This document shows, in pieces, positions 32,480-43,000 of a stretch of 64,000 nt of DNA. This DNA comes from Muribaculaceae bacterium Isolate-037 (Harlan) (GTDB taxonomy: Bacteria > Bacteroidota > Bacteroidia > Bacteroidales > Muribaculaceae), in contig RIAZ01000001.1 of assembly GCA_003762615.1 (NCBI GenBank), forward strand, positions 248,001 through 312,000. The letters run 5' to 3'. Positions within the stretch are counted from its first letter, which is position 1. Every line of letters starts with the position of its first letter. A model generated the notes under the pieces. The model saw only the letters and a program-made list of their open reading frames with translations. It was not told the DNA's origin and made no database searches. The position numbers and the translations under genes are program-made.

Positions 32480-32971
32480 ATGAAACACTTCGGCTCAATA
32501 GTAGATTTTACACGTCAGCGTAATGCTGACATTATGCGTGTCTTCCGACAAAAGATTGTCGAAGCTGATGTTATTCGCATGGACGATATTTGCAAGGCCG
32601 TGGCTGAATCTCCCTCATGCAGGTTCTGGGTAAGCGAAAAGCGTGCGGCGATAGTGATTTCATCCATGGAGTCAGGCCGCTGCTTGCCGTGCATGACTGA
32701 GACAAAGCGTGAGATGTTTGCCGAAATCTATAGACGGTATAAAGAGTTGCGACTTATTCACCCTAAAATGACAATTTTGGAGTTGGCCACTATAGTTGTC
32801 AATCAGCCTGCGCCTAAGTTTTATTTTACTCCTCGCACTGTCAGGGAGATTGTTCGCCGTATTCGCAATGGTTATTATGACCGTAAGCATAACAGCATAA
32901 AGGCAGATGGATTTAGTAAAGGAAGTGAAGGGTCGGTTTGCCCTGATAGCAAACCTTCTGAGAGAGAATGA
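32480..32971 (+). CDS. Putative small terminase subunit or DNA-binding partner
   Basis: A 163-aa basic helical protein. HPKMTILELATIVVNQPAPK followed by FYFTPRTVREIVRRIRNGYY reads as a helix-turn-helix near residues 95-135. It overlaps the large terminase gene by 65 nt in another frame. DNA-binding small subunits are usually found directly before the large subunit, which supports this role. A second candidate lies at 59466. Confidence 0.5.
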   Translation: MKHFGSIVDFTRQRNADIMRVFRQKIVEADVIRMDDICKAVAESPSCRFWVSEKRAAIVISSMESGRCLPCMTETKREMFAEIYRRYKELRLIHPKMTILELATIVVNQPAPKFYFTPRTVREIVRRIRNGYYDRKHNSIKADGFSKGSEGSVCPDSKPSERE

Positions 32972-35048
32972 CCGGCGCAACGAGATAATCTTTGCTAAGT
33001 TTGACCCTATCACGGGTGAGGGAAGCGTCGGCAAGAGGGTGCGTGTTGAGATTCCTGATTTTGTCGTGCCGGTGCAGTGGCTCCCTGAGAGAATGATGCA
33101 GGTCGAGTTTGTCAGGAGGCTCGTTGAGGCCGGCTCGATAGAGAGGTTTCTTTCTGACGTGCTTGGCGTGGAGCCTAACCCGTCTGACGCTTCAAAGGTT
33201 TCTAATCAACTCATAAGGTTGCGCTATCGGCATGACTTCCCATTCTGGTGCGCCACACTCGTAAAGGTCAAGAAAAAGGGTGGTGGCGACGACGTGCTGT
33301 TCCGGCTTTGGTACCCTCAACGGCGACTGGTGGAAATGTTTGAGAAAAGCCGGTTGTCCGGTGAGCCTATACGTATTATCATGCTGAAGGCTCGTCAGTG
33401 GGGAGGCTCGACTACAACGCAGTTGTATATGGCATGGCTCCAGTTTCTCCATCGCAAAGGTCTCAACTCTCTAATCATCGCTCATCAGGGAGCGGGTTCA
33501 GACGAAATCAAAGATATGTTCGACCGTATGATTGCTGATTATCCCGTCGAGATGCTTCATCCCCTCGGCGATTCTTGGTCCGATTCCGAGGTCAAGATGG
33601 TTGGCGTCGGTAAGTCAGGCTCTATTCATCGTGTGCCTCAGCGTAATTGCAAGATTAAGATTGGCACTGCCGAACGTCCTGATTCATGCCGTGGCGGTGA
33701 CTACAACCTCGTGCATCTTTCCGAGGTGGGACTGTGGAAAAAGACAGAGGGAAAATCGCCTGAAGACATCGTGCGCTCGGCATGTTCAGGTATTCTTTAC
33801 AGGCCTTACACAATGATAGTCTATGAATCTACGGCCAACGGTACCGGCAATTTCTTTCACTCCGAGTATCAGGCCGCTGCATACCCTGACCCTGACGCAA
33901 AAGTGCAATCCCAATTCTCGCCCCTCTTCATCGCATGGTATGAGATTGAGCAGTATTCCCTTCCCTTCAAGTCGCTGAAAGATACGGCCATGTTTGCATA
34001 TAATCTGTGGAGTGGCCGCCAGAGTCGCGCGGCCATGTCTGCCCGTGAGGAGTCTGGCCGCTATCTGTGGTGGCTATGGGAGAAGGGTGCCACTCTGGAG
34101 GCTATCAACTGGTATATTCATGAGCGCGCCGGAAAGAACTCTCACGCGGTCATGGCTTCCGAGTTTCCCTCTGACGATGTTGAGGCGTTCGTGCATTCAG
34201 GCTCTATGGTGTTCGATAAGTATCTTGTCAAGGAGTTTGAAAGCGCATGTTCGCTCCCTCGGTTTGTGGGAGAGGTCAACGGTGATGCCAACGAAGGCCG
34301 TCAGTGCATGAAGAATGTACGCTTTCGCGAAGACGGACAGGCCAACTTCTGGATCTGGGCGAAACCGGAAATCGACCCGGAGGTCAAGGTCACTGACCGC
34401 TACCTCGTTGTTGTGGATATCGGAGGCAGGTCAAACAAGGCTGACTGGTCTGTCATTGTGGTTTTCGACCGTATCAACATGATTGATGGTGACCGTCAGG
34501 CGGTCGTGGCGCAATGGAGAGGACACTGTGATATTGACCGGCTCGCTTGGCGTGCCGCTCAGATAGCCGCTTATTATGACAATGCGCTTCTTGTCATAGA
34601 GTCCAACACATTGGAGACGCACGACCGCGAGAGGCAGATTGAAGGTGGCGACCAGTCGCAGTATATACTCAATCAGATTTCCGACGTATATCCCAATCTC
34701 TATGCGCGTCGCCAGTCCGAGGACGAGATAAGGCAGGGATTGCCGCGTAAATATGGCTTTCATACCAATGCCGCCACAAAGCCCATGATAATAACAACCC
34801 TCATTAAGGTTGTCCGCGACCATCTCTACACCGAGAGAGACCGTCAGGTACTCGACGAATACCTCACCTATGAGCGCAAGCAGAACGGTGCCTACGGTGC
34901 TATTGTCGGCAAACATGACGACCTTCTCATGACTCGCGCCATCGGCCTTCACATTTCCCTTTATGAGATGGATATACCTCAGATTATAAAGCTCTCCGAA
35001 ATGAGACCCAAAAAAAGAAGAGGCCACGTTTCCGAAGCCTCTATCTGA
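32907..35048 (+). CDS. Terminase large subunit
   Basis: A 713-aa packaging motor. The ATPase part has an atypical Walker A in KARQWGGSTTTQ near residue 160, a Walker B-like LVHLSEVGLW near 272 and a coupling YESTANGTGN segment. The nuclease part begins at VVDIGGRSNKADWSVIVVFD near 502 and has further acidic residues at VIESNTLE and KHDDLLMTRAI. It cuts concatemers and pumps DNA through the portal. Length is on the large side for the family. Its 3' end contains a minus-strand terminator. Confidence 0.9.
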   Translation: MDLVKEVKGRFALIANLLRENDRRNEIIFAKFDPITGEGSVGKRVRVEIPDFVVPVQWLPERMMQVEFVRRLVEAGSIERFLSDVLGVEPNPSDASKVSNQLIRLRYRHDFPFWCATLVKVKKKGGGDDVLFRLWYPQRRLVEMFEKSRLSGEPIRIIMLKARQWGGSTTTQLYMAWLQFLHRKGLNSLIIAHQGAGSDEIKDMFDRMIADYPVEMLHPLGDSWSDSEVKMVGVGKSGSIHRVPQRNCKIKIGTAERPDSCRGGDYNLVHLSEVGLWKKTEGKSPEDIVRSACSGILYRPYTMIVYESTANGTGNFFHSEYQAAAYPDPDAKVQSQFSPLFIAWYEIEQYSLPFKSLKDTAMFAYNLWSGRQSRAAMSAREESGRYLWWLWEKGATLEAINWYIHERAGKNSHAVMASEFPSDDVEAFVHSGSMVFDKYLVKEFESACSLPRFVGEVNGDANEGRQCMKNVRFREDGQANFWIWAKPEIDPEVKVTDRYLVVVDIGGRSNKADWSVIVVFDRINMIDGDRQAVVAQWRGHCDIDRLAWRAAQIAAYYDNALLVIESNTLETHDRERQIEGGDQSQYILNQISDVYPNLYARRQSEDEIRQGLPRKYGFHTNAATKPMIITTLIKVVRDHLYTERDRQVLDEYLTYERKQNGAYGAIVGKHDDLLMTRAIGLHISLYEMDIPQIIKLSEMRPKKRRGHVSEASI
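35010..35042 (-). terminator. Terminator of leftward portal operon inside terminase gene
   Basis: On the minus strand a 6-bp hairpin, AGAGGC (35019-35024) with GCCTCT (35037-35042), is followed by TTCTTTTTTTG. It lies about 25 bp beyond the portal stop codon and inside the convergent terminase gene. Confidence 0.6.
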
Positions 35049-35067
35049 TAGTCTGCATCTCTTGTTG

Positions 35068-37014
35068 TCAGGCGGCTGTGAGCATTGCCTGTGCCTGTCT
35101 CACTGCGTTCATGTCTGCTCCCTGTTGTGCCTGTTTGAGAAGCTCCGGAGATATGTTGTCCGGTGTCTCTCCGCGCTCCAGTTGCTCCTGACGGCTCTTC
35201 ACGCTTTGGAGAAGACTGTCGGCGAAGGGGAAGTCCCCATGCTCCAGAAGTTGCTGGAGCGTTATCTGACCCATCTCGAATATCTTCATCAGGAACTCGT
35301 TCTGCATTGCCCTGTATGCCGGTGTCGCCGTGCTTTCCGTGATGCTCAGGTCAAATTCCACCTCGCTCAGTTTCTCCGGATCATATATTGCCTCCTTCCC
35401 TGCTATGCTGCATGTCTTCTTGTCGTCATAGTACTGTTGGAAATTCTTCACGTCCTTGTATGCTCCCTCTCTGACGAAATCCGAATACGTCTCCAGAATA
35501 TCGAGTAGCGACGTCGTTGCGTTCTGAGTCTGTTGGTTGTAGAGGCTGGCGCTCATCCCGGAGAAGCCCGGCTTCCCTTGCAGTGCTCCGTTCACTCCGC
35601 TTATGTCCTCGAAGAGCTTCAGTTGGATGTTCAGCAATTCGGATATTCCTATCTGGGTGCAGTTGTTCGCTATCTGCTTCGGTAGCGTTCCGGTTTTGTT
35701 AGGCTTGAATACGATTATGCCGTCCGCCCGCGCCCACTCGTCAGCTATATCGTCCATGCTCATGTGGTCCGGAAGTGCGTCCTCCGGGAAGAGCAGCACA
35801 CCCTTCGCACTCGTTTTCATGATGAAGTCGTAGAGCATGATCAGGCGGTTCACGTATCTTTGTTGGTCTATAACGTCAGCCACAAAACTGTGGATCTCTC
35901 CGTCGATGAAGGGATATGCGACGAAGACATAAGGATGTTCCTTGTGTTCGTAGGGTGTCTCTCCCTCGTCGAGAATATCCCCGAAGGGTGTCAGGAAATA
36001 GTAATACCAGTATGAATCTATAAACCATTCCGCTTTTATGTAAGGTATCTCTTCCTCCGGTATTCCTAATGCCGCGCCATCTCTTCGGCGTTCCTCGTTC
36101 ACATTGGCTACCTGCTCCTGATAGTCTTCGATTTCTATCTTGAATATCTCGCCGCTGTTCACATCATGGCAACGGTAGCGTGCCTTGCTCTCCTTTCTCC
36201 ACACCTCGATCAATCGGCAAAGACTTGTGTTGTCAGGCACGAGGAAGTCATAGCGGTTGTTAAGGGGGTATCCGAATTGCTGATACGCCATCCCCACCAC
36301 ATTCCGGTTCGACGCATAGCTGTATATCTCCCTCAGCCGCCGTTCCTCCTCCGGAGTGTGCGCATACTTGCTCATCAGCTCGCCGTATGTGATGTCGTGG
36401 ATCTCTCCGAGACAACTCACGTCCCAACCTCGGAAATCACGCATGTTCGGATCGATGAAGAAATTGTTGGGTTGCACATAGTCTGTCCAGCAGTCGAGCG
36501 TGTTCTTGCGCCAGCCGTACCATTTCCTGTGTACGACTAAACCGGAGATAAGAAATTCCTCCATGCTTCTGGCGTTTATCCTCCTCATGTGGTTGCGCTG
36601 CATGTTGTATTGCAGCACCGTGCTCATCGTCTCGCCATATTTCTGTTCGTCGCGGTCTCTCGCGGTGCATGTCGGCTCCTTGTCTTGGCTTTCATACACA
36701 CCTAAGACATTCCTTATCATCCTTCGGATAAGGTTGTTTTTCAGGGGGAGGTTTCCTTGCCTCTTGATAAGCTCGGACTCCTTCATGCGTCGCCCGTCCA
36801 CACACACTACGTCGTCCCACTGTCTGCCGTAGGTGTACTTCTTGTTCCTCTCTCGGTCGCGCCTGAACTTATCCATCAGCATCCAGTAATGCTGTGCCTC
36901 CATCAGCACGTCAAATGCCTTCTTCTCTCCCCGACGCGCTTTCTGTTCCGCAACGGAGTCATATTTCCCTTTCGGCAATACCTTGCTGACTCTATGTAGT
37001 TTCTTCTTTGCCAT
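35068..37014 (-). CDS. Portal protein
   Basis: A 648-aa protein with portal features: a basic N-terminus, GRQWDD, the segment GNLPLKNNLIRRMIRNVLGV, DYVQPNNFFIDPNMRDFRGW (wing region), and helical crown-like C-terminal parts (MQNEFLMKIFEMGQITLQQL). It forms the dodecameric DNA channel at the capsid vertex. It lies directly after the polyvalent ejection gene and converges on the terminase gene. Size is in the range of podovirus portals. Confidence 0.85.
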   Translation of the reverse strand: MAKKKLHRVSKVLPKGKYDSVAEQKARRGEKKAFDVLMEAQHYWMLMDKFRRDRERNKKYTYGRQWDDVVCVDGRRMKESELIKRQGNLPLKNNLIRRMIRNVLGVYESQDKEPTCTARDRDEQKYGETMSTVLQYNMQRNHMRRINARSMEEFLISGLVVHRKWYGWRKNTLDCWTDYVQPNNFFIDPNMRDFRGWDVSCLGEIHDITYGELMSKYAHTPEEERRLREIYSYASNRNVVGMAYQQFGYPLNNRYDFLVPDNTSLCRLIEVWRKESKARYRCHDVNSGEIFKIEIEDYQEQVANVNEERRRDGAALGIPEEEIPYIKAEWFIDSYWYYYFLTPFGDILDEGETPYEHKEHPYVFVAYPFIDGEIHSFVADVIDQQRYVNRLIMLYDFIMKTSAKGVLLFPEDALPDHMSMDDIADEWARADGIIVFKPNKTGTLPKQIANNCTQIGISELLNIQLKLFEDISGVNGALQGKPGFSGMSASLYNQQTQNATTSLLDILETYSDFVREGAYKDVKNFQQYYDDKKTCSIAGKEAIYDPEKLSEVEFDLSITESTATPAYRAMQNEFLMKIFEMGQITLQQLLEHGDFPFADSLLQSVKSRQEQLERGETPDNISPELLKQAQQGADMNAVRQAQAMLTAA

Positions 37015-37037
37015 ACTTTACGATAATTTTATAGTGG

Positions 37038-37076
37038 GGCTGAGACGCAAAGATAATGCCTCCCCGCGTCTCAGCC
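37038..37076 (-). promoter_or_regulatory. Hairpin with promoter element between giant gene and portal
   Basis: A perfect 11-bp inverted repeat, GGCTGAGACGC (37038-37048) with GCGTCTCAGCC (37066-37076). On the minus strand the loop and arm edge read TATCTTTG (37048-37055), a match to the Bacteroidales -7 element, 34 nt before the portal ATG. A T-rich tract follows only on the plus side. It may separate the giant message from a portal message of its own. Confidence 0.5.
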
Positions 37077-37083
37077 TTTTTAT

Positions 37084-40000
37084 TTATTGCGCCTCGATGA
37101 TGTCCACGTCTATAAGAAGTCTCTCACGTGCGTTGAGCATCGCCCTTGCGATTGAATCGGCCTCCTGCGGTGTCTGGGCATTCAGCCATTTCTCGGTCAG
37201 GCGTTTTATATCATGATTGTATCGCTTCACTCTGTTGTGACGTATCATGTTGGTACTTTCCCTGAGCTCCTTCATTCCTTCTCGGTATGTTGGTCGGTCT
37301 GTCTTTTTCAGGCGGTTCAGCTCCTTCTCCTTCTCCGAAACCTCGTCAAAACTGTCAAGGAGTTCGCGGGTCCGCTCGGTAGCAAGAGAAGAGGTCATGC
37401 GCTCCTTCATGGCCTTTTTCGCCTTCTTACGGCTCTTCTCCATAGCCTTCTTGCGTCCTTCATCATCGTAAGCCCACCCGGTAAGCGGTGCATTCCTGTG
37501 AAGCTTATACTCTGCATACCTCTCTGCTATCACTTCCGGAATCTTATCCCTCGGTATCTCCGCAATCTCCTCGCCGCTCATCCCGATCTCATCAAAATAG
37601 ATCTCATCAAGCTGGCTCTGAGGGCAGTTCAGTATCCGCGCCACGAGCAAGGTGATCTCCCTTGCGGTCCACATATCACCGTCGCTCCAATCTATGATTG
37701 CCACCACGACATCGGTCAGCGTCTGCGGATTGAAACCGAAGCCCGATTGCACACATAGGTTGATCACATCGTTCATCGCCTCCGTATTGTCCCTCCCGAA
37801 TTTATCATAGATTGCCTCAAGATCGCTCACCGCAGGCATATCCTTCGCCACTCCGCGCAAGCTCATCTCCCCTTTGTGCATCTGGTTCAGGGCCGCGCTG
37901 ATGGCATCTCCTCCGGTCAGGCCTTCCACGCTCCCAAACATGGAGTGGCTCAGCACGTCGTCCCACATCTTATCTTTCTCGTCGGCGTTTTTGCCGAAGA
38001 TCAGGTAAGGAAGATATGCGCCTAAGTTCCATGCTAATTGAAGGGCATAGCCGAATATCCCGATGCGCACAATATCGCGTATCAGTCCGCGCCGGTATTC
38101 CTGCTTGGCATTCTCGTCTGCTTTGTCTGGATCTATTCCGTCTCGCCTCATCTGCTTAGCCATAAATTCAAGAGACATTCCCTTGTAGCCGGGTCTCAGG
38201 CGGTGGCCGATATTGCGCATTGCGTCATAGAGCTGTCTGGTGTACGACATTGAAGAGTTGCGGAATACGGTGAAGAGTACGCTGAGCCATGACCTATCTA
38301 CCTGCATCGTTGAGAGAAAAGCTCCCTCGCTCGATTGCTGTGTCTGATTGAAAAGAATCGTTGCATCCTGCAAGGCTCTTCTTCGCGCCTGTTCCGGAGT
38401 ATAACCCTGACGCTTGTATTTGGCAAGTTTCGTCTGATACATTGAGCGTGCGCCGATCGATACGGTGAGAGCGTCCACGAAAGCGTTAGGCGACATGCCG
38501 ACACGTCCGGCAATCTCCACTATGCGGCTTCTCCACATCTTCCAGTCCATATCTGATTTCAGGAGTCTCGGGTCTCCGGCCATGCGGCTTTTCCATCTCT
38601 TTTCAAAGAGCGGTAGGTTTTCCATACTCCACTTCCACGCCTTATACGGATTGGCGATGTTTGCGGCCAGATGGATCGGGTTGCTGTCCGACACGTATGC
38701 CGGCATGGAAAGGAACTGTTTTAGTGCCGTGAAGACACGTAAGCTGACCTTTGCCGCCGTCACACCCTTTGCCACGTTCACTGCCGCCTTGTCGAGCGGT
38801 GCGATAGGCGGCCGGTACGCTCCGGCGGCCATGGCGGCGACGTTACGGAAATTCGTCCACAGTGTTTTCCCGGCTCCGTATGCGCTCGTCATGTTCATTA
38901 CCTGATTCCTGAATCGCTTATACGATAGCAGGGTGTTGAGGTCCCGGTTATACTCCGCGAAGGCAGCCCAACGCTCCATCTGCTGTATATGATCCAAGAT
39001 CACGCTGAAAGCGTCCGCGCCGGTCACGTCGAGGGCAAGATTGTTCCTCTTGCGCTTGATGATGCTCCCAGTTGATGTGGCTGGCAATCCGATTTCTCCG
39101 GTGTCATCGGCTACATCCACGTTCTCCACTCTCGCGTTGGCGAGTATCTTCAGGGGGAAATAGTTCTCAATGGCTGCCATCGACGTGCCGAACATTCGCT
39201 TATGCACCTCATTGTAGTCGTTTCTCTTCTCGGTAAGATATTCCTCCTGCATCCAGTCGGCAAGTTGTAGGAATCTCGGATCGACGAAGTTCTTTATGCG
39301 CTCCACGTCGTCCTCCGTGATTCCCATGCGGCGGAGCTTCATGCGTCCGTCCGTCATTTTGTCTGTCATGTAGATGTAGAGAAGGTTTCCCTGCGTCAGC
39401 TCATGGTCGCGCATTTCCCCTCCGTCCCAGAATCTCACGGACGCTTTCGGCATTCGCCGCTCCATGGCGAAGAGGTCGCCCCATTTCATATCCTTGCCGA
39501 ATACCTCGCTGACCTTTTTGTCGAGCGTTTTGAGTGCCTCCTGATAGCCGGTGTATTCCTTCTCAGTGCAATCTACCCATCCGCGCATGTAGCGGTTCCA
39601 CAGGTAGCCCTCGCCCCGGACGCTCTTGCTTCCGAACATCCTCAGCATCTGGTCGAAGGTTCCCAATGGTGCGAGAAGGAAACGGAGGATTCCGTTGTTG
39701 ACAAACTTCTGGAGCCGGTCGGCCTTGTGGTGTTCGTTGGTCGCCCTTCCCTTCATGTCAGAGTTGGCGTTATGGTGTATTTCTTCCACACGCTGTTTCT
39801 CGGCCTCCCTCCATTGCTTGGCACGCTCCACGCTCTCACCCAGAACCCCTCCAAGCTGCTCCGTCAGGCTCCGGTACGCCTCCGCACGCTCTATCTTGTT
39901 CTGGCGTATGGCGTCCTTGGTCGCCTCGGCATACTGCTTGAACGCTGCCCAGCGCGCCCGCTCTTCATCCTCGATGTCATGGACGAGAAGGTTGAAGTCC

Positions 40001-43000
40001 TGTTCGGTCATGTGTCCAGCGTCCTTATGCACTCGCGCCTCTTCGATGCTCTTCTTTGAATCCTCGGCCTCTGCGTTCCTCTCCGCCTTGTAGTCGTCGA
40101 TGCTCTTGCGCAGTTCCTTTTCTTCGTTCTTGCTCTCCCGGATTTCCTCAGCGTATTGATGAGCTATCTGCAATCCAGCATATTCAAGAGCGGCCTCGTC
40201 TGCGATGGCATGATCATTACTTACCATTCTGTTACGGGCTTCCAGAATTTGGTATGCGATACAGCCGGGTTGTAATATTCCGTTTGCATCCTTGGTTTCT
40301 TTAGGAAGAGTCATGGCCTTTCTAACCACCTGGGCAATCTTCTGGCCGTCCGGGTCAAGCTCGCCCTGAACCTCGATGCCTCTTGCATCTATGCGGCTTC
40401 CCTTCACGCTCAGGAGCTTCCCGAAATAGTTCGCTCCCATGCGCAGCTGATTGTCAACCATGATGTCCATAAGGCGTTCCACCTGCTTTGAGGTGTCCTC
40501 CCTTCCCACAGCGTCCTTTATCGCTGAAAGTATGCGTTTGGTCTCATACTTGCTCAGGTCGTCGAGAAGTCCTGCGTCCAGAAGTATTTTCGACAGGTCG
40601 GTCATTGACTTTACGGTCGTGATGTCATACTCCCTCTGCCGCGCCATTGCCTGGCGTAGCTTGCTCAGGTTGCCCCCTATTGCCCTCATAGCGTCCTGCT
40701 TCGCGGTAAAGCCAGCGCCGTTGGCTGCCGCTGCGTCGGCCTTCATCTTCGTGATGGTCTCCTCAAGTCCCATGTCCGAATCACGGAAAAGGCGGCTCTC
40801 GCTCGCTCCGAAATTGCTCTTCTCGCGCCTTACGATGTCCTCTGCCTCTGTGAAGAAAGACCGGCGGTTTCCTTCCCGGAGGTTCCGCCATGACTTCCAC
40901 AGCACATAGCTCCACTCCTTATCGGTCCACGCCCTCATCTTCGGAAGTTTCAGACCTGCCAACAGACGGTCAAGTGCCTTCTGGAGCATCCCTTTCAGTT
41001 TTCCCCAGAAAGTCAGCTCTTCTGCGTCCATGCGCTCAAATCCTTCCTCGCCAATCTTCATTCCAAGGTCGGAGGCATATTCTTCCGTCGCGTCTCGCCT
41101 TATCTGCTCGCGTTGTTTCTCGGCCTCGATACGTGCCTTTGCCATGTCGTTGTAATACTCAGCGTCAGGATTCTCGCCACGTTCCTCACGTTCTTTCCTC
41201 ATGGTCTCCCGGAGTCGGTCAACCTCATCGTCCATCATGCGCTCAGTCCTGCGGTCTATCTCTGCTTTTATCCTGTCATTGCTGATGTTGTAGGCTTCAT
41301 CGAGGAAGTTATTGAGTTTTTCTTCGGTGCCGAAGAGCTGACGCAAACCATGATGGCCGACGGCCTCATGCACTGCCGTGTCTGCTATGTCGCCCACGTT
41401 ACGGTGATTGTCGGCCACAACGGTAATCTGCCCGGTCTCACGGTCATACCAACCTTTCTTACGGCGGTAGCCCTCGGCCTCGGCTTCCTTTCGGCTGATA
41501 ACCCTGATAGGAGTATTCAGTTTGTCGCTGAGAAGAGTTACTGCTCCCTCCATTGTGTTGGGGTCGGTGGAGGAAAGACGGTCTATCCGTTGGTTATACT
41601 CTGCGATATCGGAGTCTAATAATCCTCCTTCTACGCCGAAATCGTGATTGCCGGCGGCAAGCTCTCTCTCAACTTCTTCAAGATGCGCCCTCTGATCTTT
41701 GCTGACAGAACCTGAAATGCCATGAAACTTTGCACCTCTCTTCGATAACTCTGCACGCAAGCGGGGAGGTACGACGTTGAGGGGGAAGGTTACATCTTCC
41801 CCGGCGATATGATCCATAATACGCTCTGCAACCTCGCTCCACGGAACAATGCGTCGGGGTTTGAAGTATCTGGAAAGAACGGTTTGCACCTTCTTGCCGG
41901 GCGACAACTGGCCGTTGACGCTTCCGGCGTGCCAGTCTGTCAGGCCGACGGCATTCTTCGCTCCCTCTGCACGATAGCCTGATGTTAGTTCAGTCTCAGG
42001 ATAATCCCCCTCCACAACAACAAGCTCCGGACGGTCATATGCTGCGCTGAACTGGTCGTTGAGAGGATGAACGCGAATATGGAAATATGGATTGTAGGCG
42101 ACATTGCCGGTGGTGCGTCCATTGCCCTGAACGAGATCGGCCTTGCCGTTATCCTTTCGCATACCTTCCACACTCTGCTCCCATTCGTTGAAGACCATAG
42201 GGGCACGCCAATCCTGCGTTTCGCTGTCAATGGCAGTCATGGGAGGGCGCACGCCTTCACGCACATAGCCGGTGCCATACTTAGTGAGGCCTCCGGGCAC
42301 GAACTGGGCATAACGGTATGCTGACCGGTGTCCCTGAGCGTCGAGGAAGTCAAGACTGTTTCCTTCGGTGACAAGACGGCTAAGCTCCCGGCCTTTCTCC
42401 TTCTTTGCCGATTCTTCCTCTTCCTCATCGTCTTCAGACGTGAATACGATGTCTTCGAGGTCGGCAACGCCTTTGTCCATTTCGGCATACTTCTTTTCCT
42501 TCGCCGCAAGGTCTTCCTGAAGCTTGACTGTGTACTCTTCGAGAAGTTCTCTAAGTTCTGCGATACGTGCGGTATGTTCAAACGGTTTGCCCTTATCCTT
42601 GCTGAGAGTTTCTATATTCCTGTTGTATCCTGCCAGATCGTTTACAGTATCTTCTCTGAATCTTCTGAACTTATCAGGGTTAAGAAGCTCAAATATCTCA
42701 TTTATGTCGCCCTTAAGCCATCTTGATTTCAGCCGGTAGCCCGTGGCAATTCCGGGAATCGATACTGTTGCATTGACATACACGGCCATGTCTCCCATAG
42801 TATTCACCATTTGCTGGCCGATCTCACGATTTATTTCACCATACAATTTGCCTTCAATAGCAAACCTGACTGTATGAGTAGTCGTCGTGCCGAGGGTTTC
42901 AGCACGCTCTATCAATTCTCCCAAAGCTTTGTTATCTGCTTTAAAGGCTTCCTCCATTCCGTCAATGCCTTTATATTTTCGGCCATTGACAGAAATTGTC

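Noticed and set aside
39403..40059. Many plus-strand frames of 60-218 aa across the giant gene
   Set aside because: All are antisense to one continuous 20.8-kb frame with recognisable domains, and none has a promoter or protein-like motif.
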